A stretch of DNA of 64,000 nucleotides from Erysipelotrichaceae bacterium. Its GTDB lineage: Bacteria; Bacillota_I; Bacilli_A; Erysipelotrichales; Erysipelotrichaceae. The number at the start of each line of letters is the position of its first letter. Positions within the stretch are counted from its first letter, which is position 1. The stretch covers positions 1 through 64,000 of the forward strand of contig JAFULQ010000017.1 in the NCBI GenBank assembly GCA_017473265.1. Direction: 5' to 3'. The notes under the pieces are model-generated. The model searched no databases, was not told the origin of the DNA, and worked only from the letters and a program-made list of their open reading frames with translations. This document shows positions 45,262-54,703 of this stretch, one piece after another. The position numbers and the translations under genes were made by a program.

Positions 45262-46095
45262 ATGAAAGTTAGAACAATTGGCGTTCCTTTACAAGAAGGA
45301 TGTGAAATAGAAGGGTCTCGTTTTGCGTGTAAAGCATTGCAAATGAAGGGTGTCTTTTTTGATGAAATGGTTGATGTAAATCGTGATTTGGATACACGTT
45401 CTTTAGTTGCGGATGTTTGTAGTCAAATTAAAGAATTATCATTAGATGCTCATGATCATGGAGAGTTTCCTTTGGTTATTGGTGGAGACCATGCTTTAGC
45501 AATCGGTTCTATAGCTTCTACTATGCAAGTACAAATGTTAAAGGTGTTGTGGGTTGATGCGCATACAGATATCAATACACCGGAAGCAAGTATTACGAAG
45601 CGTATTCACGGTATGCCTGTAGCTACTGTTATGGGTGAAGGGTATCCAGAATTGGTAGAATTAATGGAAGAAGAACGTTTGGGTGTTGAAGATATTGCGA
45701 TGTTAGGTATTCGTTCAATGGATCCATTTGAAGAACAAATGGTTAAAGATGCGAACATTTGTATGTATACATATGATCAAATTGAAGAACAAGGTTTGGT
45801 TAATGTATTAGAAGATTTGGATGAAATGATGGATTTACCGGTGCATGTATCTTTAGATTTGGATGCGATGTCTCCTAGTGTTTGCAAAGGCGTAAATACT
45901 CCAGTAGAAGGTGGATTTGATTTTGAGGATATTATGTTCTTATTAGAATATGTATTTGATGAATATGATGTAGTATCTATGGATGTAGTTGAATATAATC
46001 CTTTGCATGATCAAGATGGTAAAACAGCGGATATGATTGTTGAAATTGTTGATTATGTTAAGGAGCGATTGATGGAAAAGAAACGTGAAATTTAA
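45262..46095 (+). CDS. Arginase/agmatinase-family ureohydrolase
   Basis: A 277-aa enzyme with the binuclear manganese ligands in GGDHALAIG (74-82), DAHTDINTP (99-107) and SLDLDAMSPSV (Asp199, Asp201), plus Glu in DVVEYNP. Overall pattern is nearer arginase (RocF) than agmatinase or formiminoglutamase, so urea release from arginine is the best guess. The usual Asp-Pro after the last motif is Ser-Pro here, a small oddity outside the metal ligands. Start at 45262 after GGTGATA; three upstream in-frame ATGs have poorer sites. Confidence 0.85.
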   Translation: MKVRTIGVPLQEGCEIEGSRFACKALQMKGVFFDEMVDVNRDLDTRSLVADVCSQIKELSLDAHDHGEFPLVIGGDHALAIGSIASTMQVQMLKVLWVDAHTDINTPEASITKRIHGMPVATVMGEGYPELVELMEEERLGVEDIAMLGIRSMDPFEEQMVKDANICMYTYDQIEEQGLVNVLEDLDEMMDLPVHVSLDLDAMSPSVCKGVNTPVEGGFDFEDIMFLLEYVFDEYDVVSMDVVEYNPLHDQDGKTADMIVEIVDYVKERLMEKKREI

Positions 46096-46117
46096 TTTGT
46101 TTAATTTCACGTTTTTT
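46081..46117 (+). terminator. Terminator after the arginase-family gene
   Basis: AAACGTGAAATT and AATTTCACGTTT pair over 12 bases (46081-46092 with 46103-46114), with T residues after; overlaps the stop codon. Confidence 0.85.
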
Positions 46118-46228
46118 TCACAAATAGGTAGTATACTATTAAATGTAAAAAAGTGTGAAAAAAGTAACTTTTGTTGTTTACTTTTTTTTATTTTGTGGTA
46201 ATATAATGAGGACAGGAGGATGTTTAAA

Positions 46229-46678
46229 ATGAAAAAATTATTAGCTGTATTATTATTAGCTTTAGTTTTAGTTGCATGTGGTGGTGAAAAATCAGTAACA
46301 GTTACTGGTTCATTCGAAACTCCACACAACGAAGGTGAAGCATATCAAACTGCTACTGTAACATTAGTAGACGGTAAATTTACTGAAGTAACAATCGATG
46401 AATACTACCCAGCAAAAGACGCTTTCAAAAAGGCTTTAGGTGCTGATTATGGTATGGTTGTTGCATCTCCAATCGGAAAAGAATGGTTCGAACAAGCTGA
46501 AGCTTTAGAACAATGGATGATTGGTAAAACTGTTGATGAAGTATTAGCTATGCCATTATATGCTAAAGATGAATCTCACACAGCTTGTGCAGACGTTGAA
46601 GAATTAAAATCAACATGTACAATGAACGTTGGTGGATACTTAGAAGCTGTTAAAGGCGCTGCTGCTGCTGCTAAATAG
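46229..46678 (+). CDS. Small secreted lipoprotein, FMN-binding-like (weak)
   Basis: A 149-aa lipoprotein: signal peptide MKKLLAVLLLALVLVACGG with lipobox LVAC (Cys17). The mature part is acidic, with VTLVDGKFTEVTIDEYYP and an alanine-rich end; the pattern distantly recalls FMN-binding extracellular domains, without certainty. Codon choice (GCT, AAC, ATC) resembles enolase, suggesting high expression. Start at 46229, since GGAGG is too close to the ATG at 46220. Monocistronic, ended by a hairpin. Confidence 0.78.
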   Translation: MKKLLAVLLLALVLVACGGEKSVTVTGSFETPHNEGEAYQTATVTLVDGKFTEVTIDEYYPAKDAFKKALGADYGMVVASPIGKEWFEQAEALEQWMIGKTVDEVLAMPLYAKDESHTACADVEELKSTCTMNVGGYLEAVKGAAAAAK

Positions 46679-46705
46679 TTATCTATTTACTTAAAACAGA
46701 ATGCG

Positions 46706-46739
46706 AAAGAGTGGTTTGTAAATCACTCTTTTCTTTTTG
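46706..46739 (+). terminator. Terminator after the lipoprotein gene
   Basis: AAAGAGTGGTT-TGTA-AATCACTCTTT (one G-T pair) with T-rich tail. Confidence 0.8.
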
Positions 46740-46825
46740 TCTTTTTTTGTGTATGATTAGTTTGTTTGAATGATACACATGCATCTAGTGATGTGATTAT
46801 GTATAAAGAAGGAGTGTTAGGATAT

Positions 46826-47077
46826 ATGAAATATGTTTATGTACCAAAAGGCGTTTGTTCTAAGAAATATGAATTTGAAATGAATGGAACTAAGATTGAA
46901 AGTGTTGTAATTACTGGAGGTTGTAGCGGTAATTTACGTGGGATTAGTCGTATTATTGCTGGTAAAGAAATCGATGAAGTAATTGAAGCGTTTGAAGGCG
47001 TACAATGTGGTCCTAGACCTACTTCTTGTCCTGATCAAATTGCGCAAGCTTTAATTGCATATCGTGCAACTTTATAA
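46826..47077 (+). CDS. TSCPD-domain protein (TIGR03905-like)
   Basis: An 83-aa protein with the TSCPD pattern: YVPKGVCSKKYEFE, VITGGCSGNLRGI and the name-giving PTSCPDQIAQAL at the end. TSCPD modules occur alone or at the C-terminus of B12-dependent ribonucleotide reductases and are thought to bind metal through the cysteines. Function of the free form is unknown. Start at ATG 46826; AAGGAG lies eleven bases upstream, rather far. Confidence 0.85.
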   Translation: MKYVYVPKGVCSKKYEFEMNGTKIESVVITGGCSGNLRGISRIIAGKEIDEVIEAFEGVQCGPRPTSCPDQIAQALIAYRATL

Positions 47078-47118
47078 TTTGCTAGAATTGTAACTAACAA
47101 ATTAAAATAACCGAAAGT

Positions 47119-47146
47119 AAAAGAGTATCTATGTATGCTCTTTTTG
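47119..47146 (+). terminator. Terminator after the TSCPD gene
   Basis: AAAAGAGTAT-CTATGT-ATGCTCTTTT (one T-G pair) and T tail, just before the ABC exporter operon. Confidence 0.75.
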
Positions 47147-47163
47147 TGTATTTGGAGGTTTAT

Positions 47164-48960
47164 ATGAAACAGTTTAAATTTGTTTGGGGTTTGATGGAGA
47201 AGGTGCGTATAAAACAAATCTTAATCTTTCTTGTGGTTGTTTTATATGTATTAACGAATCTTGTTTCTCCTTTATTATTTAGTTTTTTAATTGATAATGT
47301 TGTAAATAATGAGCCAATTACAAATCCATTCTTTATTACATTTGTGAAAATGTTTGGATCCGTTGAATATTTACGTCAAAATCTTTGGATTGGGGCATTA
47401 TTTGTGATTGGGATTAATGTGTTAATGGGAATTGTTATCTTTATTCGTGGGAAATGGAATTCTGAGATTTCTGAAACAGTGGCGCGTAATTTGCGTGATA
47501 AGATTTATTCTCATTTACAATTATTACCTTATAGTTATCATGTAAAGGCGAAGACTGGGGATTTATTGCAAAGATGTACATCGGATGTGGAAACGATTCG
47601 TAGATTTTTTGCGGGTCAATTAGCGGAAATGGTATATTCCATTTTGACTGCGGTAATTGCAATTATCGTATTGTTCTCGATTAATCAAAAGATGGCGATT
47701 ATTTCTTGTGCTATCTTACCGATTATTGTATTGATTGCGTTCTTCTTTTTTAGACGTATGCAAACGACGTTTAGAAAAGCAGATGAAGCAGAGGGAGATA
47801 TGTCTACAACTTTACAAGAGAACTTATCTGCTTTGCGTGTAGTGCGTGCATTTAATCAAGAACGTTATGAAATTTCAAAATTTGATGAAAAATTGGTTGA
47901 ATTTAGAGATTTAACTTTACAAGTTTGTCGTAACTTAGCTTTTTATTGGGGTGGTTCTGACTTTATTTGTTTAACACAAATTTTGGTAGTTATTATCTTT
48001 GGTATTTTGGAGGCGCAAGCAGGGAATTTATCCATTGGTAATTTCTTTGTCTTTGTATCATATGAAGGTATGATTTTATGGCCAATGCGTAATTTTGGAC
48101 GTATTTTATCAGATATGGGTAAAATGACGGTTTCTATTGGCCGTATTCAAGAGATTTTGGATGTTGAAGTGGAAGATGTAGAAAGTGGTTTGACACCTTC
48201 TATTGCAGGGGATATTGTGTTTGATCATGTGTCTTTCCAATATGATGATGGCGATAGTTTAGTGTTGGATGATATTAATTTTGAAGTAAAAGCTGGAGAA
48301 ACCATTGCGATTATGGGACCAACAGGTTCTGGTAAATCTTCATTGATGTATTTATTAACAAGATTATATGAAACGACTAGTGGTGATATTTTAATCAATG
48401 GTGTTTCTATTAAAGATATTCAAAAGCAACATTTGCGTAAAAATGTTGGAATTGTATTACAAGAACCTTTCTTGTTCTCACGTTCTATTTATGAAAACAT
48501 TAAGATTGCTTGTAAAGATGCGAGTGAACTAGAAGTATATGAAGCGAGTAAGATAGCGTCTGTTCATGATGTCATTATGGAATTTGAAAAAGGCTATGAA
48601 ACTTTAGTTGGTGAAAAAGGGGTTACGTTATCAGGTGGACAAAAACAACGTGTAGCGATTGCTAGAACGGTGTTATCGAAAACTCCGATTGTAATCTTTG
48701 ATGATTCGTTAAGTGCAGTGGATACAGAAACGGATGCAGCGATTCGTGAGGCGTTACAGTCTTTAGCTGGACAAATGACAACGTTTATTATTACTCAACG
48801 TTGTGCAAGTGCTCAAAATGCGGATAAGATTATTGTCTTAGAAGATAAGAAGATTTCGCAAATGGGTACACATGATACGTTATTGCAAGAGGAAGGCTTG
48901 TATAAGCGTATTTATGAAATTCAGTCTTCAATAAAGAAAGAAGGTGAATGTGATGAGTGA
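47164..48960 (+). CDS. ABC exporter half-transporter A (degenerate-site subunit)
   Basis: A 598-aa type IV ABC exporter: six-helix membrane domain, then the nucleotide domain with Walker A GPTGSGKSS, intact signature LSGGQKQRVA and Walker B VIFDDS. The catalytic Glu is Asp, and the H-loop His is Gln (FIITQRCAS). These are the marks of the non-hydrolysing site subunit of heterodimers such as TM287/288 or BmrCD. Start: ATG 47164 after GGAGG. It overlaps the partner gene by eight bases. Substrate unknown; drugs or lipids by family. Confidence 0.92.
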   Translation: MKQFKFVWGLMEKVRIKQILIFLVVVLYVLTNLVSPLLFSFLIDNVVNNEPITNPFFITFVKMFGSVEYLRQNLWIGALFVIGINVLMGIVIFIRGKWNSEISETVARNLRDKIYSHLQLLPYSYHVKAKTGDLLQRCTSDVETIRRFFAGQLAEMVYSILTAVIAIIVLFSINQKMAIISCAILPIIVLIAFFFFRRMQTTFRKADEAEGDMSTTLQENLSALRVVRAFNQERYEISKFDEKLVEFRDLTLQVCRNLAFYWGGSDFICLTQILVVIIFGILEAQAGNLSIGNFFVFVSYEGMILWPMRNFGRILSDMGKMTVSIGRIQEILDVEVEDVESGLTPSIAGDIVFDHVSFQYDDGDSLVLDDINFEVKAGETIAIMGPTGSGKSSLMYLLTRLYETTSGDILINGVSIKDIQKQHLRKNVGIVLQEPFLFSRSIYENIKIACKDASELEVYEASKIASVHDVIMEFEKGYETLVGEKGVTLSGGQKQRVAIARTVLSKTPIVIFDDSLSAVDTETDAAIREALQSLAGQMTTFIITQRCASAQNADKIIVLEDKKISQMGTHDTLLQEEGLYKRIYEIQSSIKKEGECDE

Positions 48961-50794
48961 AATTCGCTTTCAAGAAAAGGAATATAATACAGATTCTTTA
49001 GATGCAGGTCTATGGAAGAAGATTATTAATTTATTAGGTAACCAAAAGAAAGATTTATACTGGTTGTTTGTCTTTATGTTATTGGTTGCGGTATTGGATG
49101 TTGTGTTTCCTTATTTAAATAAAATTGCGATTGATTATTTTGCGATTGGTAAAGGAACACAAGGACAATTAATTGGTTTTGGTGTTGGATATTTGGTTTT
49201 ATTAGCTGTACAAGCTTTCTTTGTGTTTAAGTTTATTGCACAAAGTGGGATTGTAGAAACGGATTTTTCGTATTATGTAAGAAAGACGGTTTTTGATAAA
49301 CTACAAGTGTTATCGTATTCTTACTATGATAAAACACCTACAGGTTGGATTATGGCGCGTATGACAAGTGATGTTGGGCGTTTGGCGGAAATCATTGCTT
49401 GGAGTTTAGTGGATATGGTATGGGGCTTAACGGTGATGGTAGGTATTACAATTGTGATGCTTATTGTTAACTGGAAGATGGCTTTATTGGTGTTAGTGGT
49501 TGTGCCTATTTTGGCATATATTTCAGTTTGGTTCCAAACGCGTATTTTGAAGAATTATCGTTTAGTGCGTCAAGTAAATTCTAAGATAACAAGTAGTTTC
49601 TCTGAAGGAATTGCTGGGGCGAAAACAACGAAAACCATGGTATTGGAAGAACAAAACTTAGAAGAGTTTAATCGTTTAACCAGTGAAATGCGTGAAAAGG
49701 CCATTCGTGCAGCAATTTTATCTTCTTTATTTATGCCGATTGTTATTGGTTTGAGTGCAGTTAGTACAGGTGCTATTTTATGGTATGGTGGTAATCAAGT
49801 ATTGTTCTATGGCTTAGAGTTTGGAACATTGATGATGTTTACGCAATATGCCAACCAATTCTTTGAACCTTTACGCCAAATTGCGCGTTTATTAGCAGAA
49901 TTACAAATGGCACAAGCAAGTGCTGAACGTGTATTAAGTTTATTGGAAGAAGAACCTGCAATTGTGGATAGTGATGAAGTAATTGCACAATATGGTACGA
50001 TTTTAGAACCTAAAGTAGAAAATTATCCTGTGATGAAGGGTGATATTTCTTTTGAACATGTAGATTTTAATTATTTACCGGAAGAGCCAGTGTTAGTAGA
50101 TTTTAATTTAGAAGTACAAGCTGGACAAACAATTGCTTTAGTAGGTGAAACAGGTTCTGGTAAAAGTACAATTGTTAACTTATTGTGTCGTTTCTATGAA
50201 CCAGTAAATGGTATTGTTAAAATTGATGGTGTTGATTATAAGCAACGTTCTTTAGGATGGTTACATAGTAATTTAGGATATGTATTACAAGCGCCACATT
50301 TATTCTCTGGTACGGTTAAAGAAAATATTCAATATGGTCGTATGGAGGCCTCTATGGAGGAAATTATGGATGCGGCTAAATTGGTAAATGCCCATGATTT
50401 TATTATGAAACTTGAAAAGGGTTATGATACGGATGTTGGAGAAGGTGGAGGACGCTTATCAACTGGTGAAAAGCAATTGATTTGTTTTGCGAGAGCGGTA
50501 TTAGCGGATCCTAAACTATTTATCTTAGATGAAGCTACAGCATCCATTGATACTGAAACTGAAAAGGTGATTCAGGATGCCATTGATAAAGTATTAGTGA
50601 ATCGTACAAGTTTTGTGGTTGCCCATCGTTTAAGTACAATTGTGAATGCGGATGTTATTTTGGTTATGAAAAATGGTCGTATTTTAGAAAAAGGCAATCA
50701 TGATGCGTTAATGAAATTGAAGGGTTATTATTATCGCTTGTATACCAATCAATTTAATGAAAACTTACAAAAAGAGTTGTTAAAGCAAAAATAA
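48953..50794 (+). CDS. ABC exporter half-transporter B (catalytic-site subunit)
   Basis: A 613-aa partner of the previous gene. Walker A GETGSGKST, Walker B with catalytic Glu (LFILDEAT) and H-loop His (FVVAHRLST) are intact, while the signature is degenerate (LSTGEKQ instead of LSGGQ). This complements subunit A, so one consensus and one degenerate ATP site form in the dimer. Start at 48953 after AAGGTGA; the GTG at 48944 lies inside this site. Ends in a bidirectional terminator. Confidence 0.92.
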   Translation: MSEIRFQEKEYNTDSLDAGLWKKIINLLGNQKKDLYWLFVFMLLVAVLDVVFPYLNKIAIDYFAIGKGTQGQLIGFGVGYLVLLAVQAFFVFKFIAQSGIVETDFSYYVRKTVFDKLQVLSYSYYDKTPTGWIMARMTSDVGRLAEIIAWSLVDMVWGLTVMVGITIVMLIVNWKMALLVLVVVPILAYISVWFQTRILKNYRLVRQVNSKITSSFSEGIAGAKTTKTMVLEEQNLEEFNRLTSEMREKAIRAAILSSLFMPIVIGLSAVSTGAILWYGGNQVLFYGLEFGTLMMFTQYANQFFEPLRQIARLLAELQMAQASAERVLSLLEEEPAIVDSDEVIAQYGTILEPKVENYPVMKGDISFEHVDFNYLPEEPVLVDFNLEVQAGQTIALVGETGSGKSTIVNLLCRFYEPVNGIVKIDGVDYKQRSLGWLHSNLGYVLQAPHLFSGTVKENIQYGRMEASMEEIMDAAKLVNAHDFIMKLEKGYDTDVGEGGGRLSTGEKQLICFARAVLADPKLFILDEATASIDTETEKVIQDAIDKVLVNRTSFVVAHRLSTIVNADVILVMKNGRILEKGNHDALMKLKGYYYRLYTNQFNENLQKELLKQK

Positions 50795-50820
50795 CGATTA
50801 GCAAATGCTAATCGTTTTTT
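50793..50820. terminator. Bidirectional terminator
   Basis: AACGATTAGC-AAAT-GCTAATCGTT with A/T runs, shared by the ABC operon and the convergent DUF5662-like gene. Confidence 0.88.
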
Positions 50821-51335
50821 ACTTTTTCTAATCCTTTTTCTAAACCTTCATCCGCAATCCAAGTTAAATATTTGCGTAATAATTGTGCAGTTTCTTGGTT
50901 CATGAATTCTTTATCGGTGCTTTTTTCAAAGTATTCTAAAGCACTACGATCGGTGTATTTGTCTTTTTGATAAATCATACAAGCCGCAACGCGATCACAA
51001 ATCATTTCTTTAACCACATTTTTAGGAGCTGGATAGAAGATGATGCCATCTTTATTTTTATCCATCCAATATTCCCAATGGTGCATATTATGACCTTTAT
51101 GATGTAACCAACCTAATGAGTAGCCTAGTACTTGTTTTTCTTTATCGATTGGAGAACGGTCTCCTTGGAAATATTTAACACCTGCCCAAAACTCGATTGG
51201 GGAATATTTGCTTAAATCGTGTTTGATTCCTTGTTTGTATAATCCGATTTTAAAACACAAAGAAGTAACTTTTAGTTTGTGTTTGGTTATGGTTGTAAAG
51301 TGTCCATATAAGCGTTTTGTAAAAGATAATTCCAT
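50808..51335 (-). CDS. DUF5662-like histidine-rich protein
   Basis: A 175-aa soluble protein with KHDLSKYSP (His39-Asp40) and LHHKGHNMHHWEYW (five histidines at 78-86), a layout that suggests a metal site reminiscent of HD-domain phosphohydrolases. It resembles the DUF5662 family; no function is established. Start at 51335, set by CGGTGATA on the minus strand. Confidence 0.75.
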   Translation of the reverse strand: MELSFTKRLYGHFTTITKHKLKVTSLCFKIGLYKQGIKHDLSKYSPIEFWAGVKYFQGDRSPIDKEKQVLGYSLGWLHHKGHNMHHWEYWMDKNKDGIIFYPAPKNVVKEMICDRVAACMIYQKDKYTDRSALEYFEKSTDKEFMNQETAQLLRKYLTWIADEGLEKGLEKVKND

Positions 51336-51492
51336 ATTTATCACCGTTTGTTATTGTATCTTAAAATGGGAAATTATGCAATTTTGTATGACAAAATAGT
51401 AGTTATGTAGTAAAGTAAACGCTTTATTTTGATTCAGTTGTTTTCATTGTTTGTTTTTTGTTATAATATCTAGTATGAAAAATGGTGATAGC

Positions 51493-51963
51493 ATGAAAAA
51501 GTATGAGATTTTAACTTTATTTGGTATCTTAGTTTTAGACCAAATAACGAAAATATGGATAGAAACAACGATGCATTTAGGGGAATCTATTGAAGTGATT
51601 AAGGATTTCTTCTATATTACGTTTGTGCAAAATACAGGTGCTGCTTGGAGTATTTTAGAGGGCCAAATGTGGTTTTTCTATCTTATTACAGCAGTTGCTT
51701 TGGGTGCGATGTTTTATTTCTTTAAGGATACAAAAGAAAATGAATGGTGGTTGCGTTTAGCGTTAATTTTATTAATTGCTGGAACATTAGGTAATTTTAT
51801 TGATCGTTTAACTTTACAATATGTAAGAGATTTCTTGGATTTTGTGATTTTTGGCTATGATTTCCCAGTATTCAATGTGGCAGATATTTCTTTGTGTGTT
51901 GGGGTTGGTATGGTAGCTTTGGAAACATTATTTTATAAGGGGGAGAACCATGGAAACAAATAA
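51493..51963 (+). CDS. lspA: Lipoprotein signal peptidase (signal peptidase II)
   Basis: A 156-aa four-helix membrane aspartyl protease that cuts the signal peptide of prolipoproteins after lipid attachment. Conserved VQNTGAAWSILEG, catalytic Asp104 in GNFIDRL and Asp131 in FNVADIS. It would process lipoproteins such as the one at 46229. Start at 51493 after GGTGATAG. First gene of an operon with rluD, rhomboid and dCMP deaminase; overlaps rluD by 14 bases. Likely -10 TATAAT at 51462-51467. Confidence 0.95.
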   Translation: MKKYEILTLFGILVLDQITKIWIETTMHLGESIEVIKDFFYITFVQNTGAAWSILEGQMWFFYLITAVALGAMFYFFKDTKENEWWLRLALILLIAGTLGNFIDRLTLQYVRDFLDFVIFGYDFPVFNVADISLCVGVGMVALETLFYKGENHGNK

Positions 51964-52876
51964 ATGGATAATTGAACAAGAACAAGTGGGTACACGTTTG
52001 GATAAGTTTCTATTGGAACAAATGCCGGATGTTTCTAGAACACGTATTCAACAATGGATTACTGATGGTGATGTGTTAATTAATCAAGCCATTAGTAAGA
52101 ATAATTATAAAGTGCGTTTGCATGATGAAATTACGTTTGTTAGACCGGATGATGTAGAATATGATTTAACACCAGTGGATATGAATTTGGATGTTATTTA
52201 TGAAGATAGTGATTTAATCGTTATTAATAAACCTAAGGGTGTAGTAGTGCATCCTGGTGCTGGTACAAAGGAAATGACTTTGGTGCATGGCTTGTTGTAT
52301 CATTGTAAGGATTTGAGTGGTATTAATGGTGTATTGCGTCCAGGGATTGTGCATCGTATTGATAAAGATACTACGGGATTATTGGTTGTGGCTAAAAATG
52401 ACCATGCGCATGTGAAATTGTCTGAACAATTGGTAGATAAGAGTATGTCTCGTAAGTATTATGCGTTGGTACATGGTGAGTTTGCGCATGACCATGGTAC
52501 GATTGATGCGCCTATTGGTAGAGATGAAAAAGATCGTCAAAAAATGACAGTTACTGATAAAAATTCAAAAGAAGCGGTTACTTCATTTTATGTTAAAGAA
52601 CGTTTTGATGGGTATACTTTAGTTGAGTGTCATTTGAAAACGGGGCGTACACATCAAATTCGTGTGCATATGCAATTTATTAAGCATCCTGTTGTTGGAG
52701 ATCAAAAGTATTCTTTTAGAAAACCAGCAACAAGTAATGGTCAATTGTTGCATGCGTTTGAATTGAGTTTGATTCATCCTACAACAAATGAAAAAATGAC
52801 TTTTAGTGCACCTTTGCCTGAAGAAATGCAAAGAGTGTTAGAGAATTTGCGTAACGGAAGGGAGTTAGAGGAATGA
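51950..52876 (+). CDS. Large-subunit pseudouridine synthase (RluD-type)
   Basis: A 308-aa enzyme: N-terminal S4 RNA-binding domain (about 13-60, TRLDKFLLEQMPDVSRTRIQ) and catalytic domain with HRIDKDTTGLL (catalytic Asp138). RluA/RluD-type enzymes modify uridines in 23S rRNA or tRNA. The lspA-rluD order is common in Firmicutes. It overlaps the lspA end by 14 bases and the rhomboid start by four. Confidence 0.94.
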   Translation: METNKWIIEQEQVGTRLDKFLLEQMPDVSRTRIQQWITDGDVLINQAISKNNYKVRLHDEITFVRPDDVEYDLTPVDMNLDVIYEDSDLIVINKPKGVVVHPGAGTKEMTLVHGLLYHCKDLSGINGVLRPGIVHRIDKDTTGLLVVAKNDHAHVKLSEQLVDKSMSRKYYALVHGEFAHDHGTIDAPIGRDEKDRQKMTVTDKNSKEAVTSFYVKERFDGYTLVECHLKTGRTHQIRVHMQFIKHPVVGDQKYSFRKPATSNGQLLHAFELSLIHPTTNEKMTFSAPLPEEMQRVLENLRNGRELEE

Positions 52877-54120
52877 ATTATTCCCAACAAGATATTTGGA
52901 TGTTACAGATGGCTGAGTTCTTTGTGACTCGCTATAACTATACGACGGTAGCTGTTCAACAAGCGAAAGATGAAATATGGTTGGTGAATCCAAAACAAGT
53001 GGTATATCCGGTTATACGTTTGTCAAAAAAAGAGATTGATAACGAGTTTTTTGATGAAGAAAGAATTACCCAAATCCATCGTGCGATTTTAGATATGTTT
53101 AAACGTGAAGGAAAGCGTTTAGATTTGCATGTAGTGGCTAGTATGGAAATGCAGAAGGGTGATACTGTAGATAAAGTATGTATACAACCTGGATGGATGC
53201 CAGATGGAGAGCTGATGAGTATGTTCCCTGGAATTGCTGGTGTGGTTCATATTTCGGATAATCCTAAGTTGGAGTATGCACATATTTCTAAGAATATTGA
53301 ACAATTCCAAATGGAAATGTTTAAGCAAGAACGTAAAAAACAGTTGGCGAAGCATCAAAAGAAACCATATGTTACGATTGCGGTAGGTGTTCTATGCATT
53401 TTTATTTATGGTTTAAGTTTTTTATTGGGTAATATTAGTGATGATGCAGTTGCGATTAGCATTATGTTAGGTAGTTATTATAAGGCTTTTGTTGTCGGAT
53501 TAAATGAGTGGTATCGTTTATTGACAGCGGGGTTTGTGCATATTGATTTCTTTCATTTATTGATGAATTTAATGGCATTGCATTATTTAGGTAATTTGTG
53601 TGAACAAATTTATGGACATGCGAAGTATGCTGGAATATTGGTACTTTCTATTATTATGGGTAGCTTATTTGTGTTCATAGGTGATGGTAATGGTGTGACT
53701 TTGGGCTTGAGTGGCGGCTTATATGGTTTGATGGGTGCAATGTTGGTGTATTTTTGGTCTAGTGGTATGTTGAAACAACCATTGGTGCGCAGACAATTTA
53801 TTAATATGTTAACGGTGAATTTATTAATTAGTTTTATGCCGGGTATTAGTTTATTGGGCCATTTAGGTGGCTTTATTGGTGGTTTGTTTGTGGCGATGTT
53901 AGTGATGCCAGTTAAGAAGTGGGAGTCTATGCAAAAGCATTTTAGAATCGCTTTCTTATTGTTGTGTATGGCATTAGGGGTGTTAACTTATAATATGCGC
54001 CAATTAAATGATGAATTTTATGGTACGGATTTAAAAGTGGCTGAAATTGCATCGAAATTAGAGATGAATGGATATGCAAAGCGTATATCTGAAAAGATGT
54101 ATGACTTTTATCAAAAGTAG
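52873..54120 (+). CDS. Rhomboid-family intramembrane serine protease
   Basis: A 415-aa protein with a cytoplasmic N-terminal region of about 165 residues and six or seven helices after it. The catalytic dyad is Ser280 in LGLSGGLYG and His330 in LLGHLGGF; HLLMNLMALHYLGN is the conserved helix-2 motif. It cuts membrane proteins within the bilayer; substrates unknown. The N-terminal part is similar in placement to that of YqgP of Bacillus. Overlaps rluD by four bases (ATGA). Confidence 0.93.
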   Translation: MNYSQQDIWMLQMAEFFVTRYNYTTVAVQQAKDEIWLVNPKQVVYPVIRLSKKEIDNEFFDEERITQIHRAILDMFKREGKRLDLHVVASMEMQKGDTVDKVCIQPGWMPDGELMSMFPGIAGVVHISDNPKLEYAHISKNIEQFQMEMFKQERKKQLAKHQKKPYVTIAVGVLCIFIYGLSFLLGNISDDAVAISIMLGSYYKAFVVGLNEWYRLLTAGFVHIDFFHLLMNLMALHYLGNLCEQIYGHAKYAGILVLSIIMGSLFVFIGDGNGVTLGLSGGLYGLMGAMLVYFWSSGMLKQPLVRRQFINMLTVNLLISFMPGISLLGHLGGFIGGLFVAMLVMPVKKWESMQKHFRIAFLLLCMALGVLTYNMRQLNDEFYGTDLKVAEIASKLEMNGYAKRISEKMYDFYQK

Positions 54121-54131
54121 GAGGTTTGAAT

Positions 54132-54611
54132 ATGAGTAATCAAGTTATTAGTTGGGATGAGTATTTTATGGGGCTTGCGCATTTGAGTGCGAAGCGTTCT
54201 AAGGATCCTTCTACACAAGTGGGGGCAGTGATTGTCAATGAGGAAAAACGTATTGTCGGTATTGGTTATAATGGTTTACCTTATGGCTGTGAAGATGATA
54301 CATTCCCTTGGAATCGTGAAGGAGAATGGTTGGATACCAAATATCCATATGTTGTGCATGCGGAGTTGAATGCGATTTTAAATAGTATTCAGAAATTAAA
54401 AAATTGTACATTGTATGTATCATTATTCCCATGTAATGAATGTGCAAAGGCTATTATTCAAAGTGGTATTCGTAAGATTGTTTATGAATGCGATAAGTAT
54501 GCGAATGAAGATAATGTCAAAGCAAGTAAGCGGATGTTACAAGCTGCGGGAGTTGAGCTTGTACAGTTGGATTATCAAGTAGAAGTAACAATTTCTAAAA
54601 GAAAAATGTAG
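54132..54611 (+). CDS. dCMP deaminase (ComEB-like)
   Basis: A 159-aa zinc deaminase converting dCMP to dUMP for thymidylate synthesis. Zinc site: HAELNAI (His76, Glu78) and PCNECAK (Cys101, Cys104); STQVGAVIV and NGLPYGCEDD are family motifs. Start at 54132 after AGGAGG. Last gene of the lspA operon. Confidence 0.94.
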   Translation: MSNQVISWDEYFMGLAHLSAKRSKDPSTQVGAVIVNEEKRIVGIGYNGLPYGCEDDTFPWNREGEWLDTKYPYVVHAELNAILNSIQKLKNCTLYVSLFPCNECAKAIIQSGIRKIVYECDKYANEDNVKASKRMLQAAGVELVQLDYQVEVTISKRKM

Positions 54612-54612
54612 T

Positions 54613-54644
54613 AAGGTTGTAAATAATTTCACAACCTTTTTTTG
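54613..54644 (+). terminator. Terminator of the lspA operon
   Basis: AAGGTTGT and ACAACCTT (54613-54620 with 54631-54638) with T run. Confidence 0.83.
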
Positions 54645-54703
54645 TTTTTTGCAGTATAATATTTATGGATAATACATATTATGTGTAAAGGAGTAAGTTT
54701 TGT

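Noticed and set aside
51411-51426. cre or operator upstream of lspA (TAAAG-TAAACG-CTTTA)
   Set aside because: It shares only a TAAACG core with cre; too many mismatches to call, and lspA is normally constitutive.
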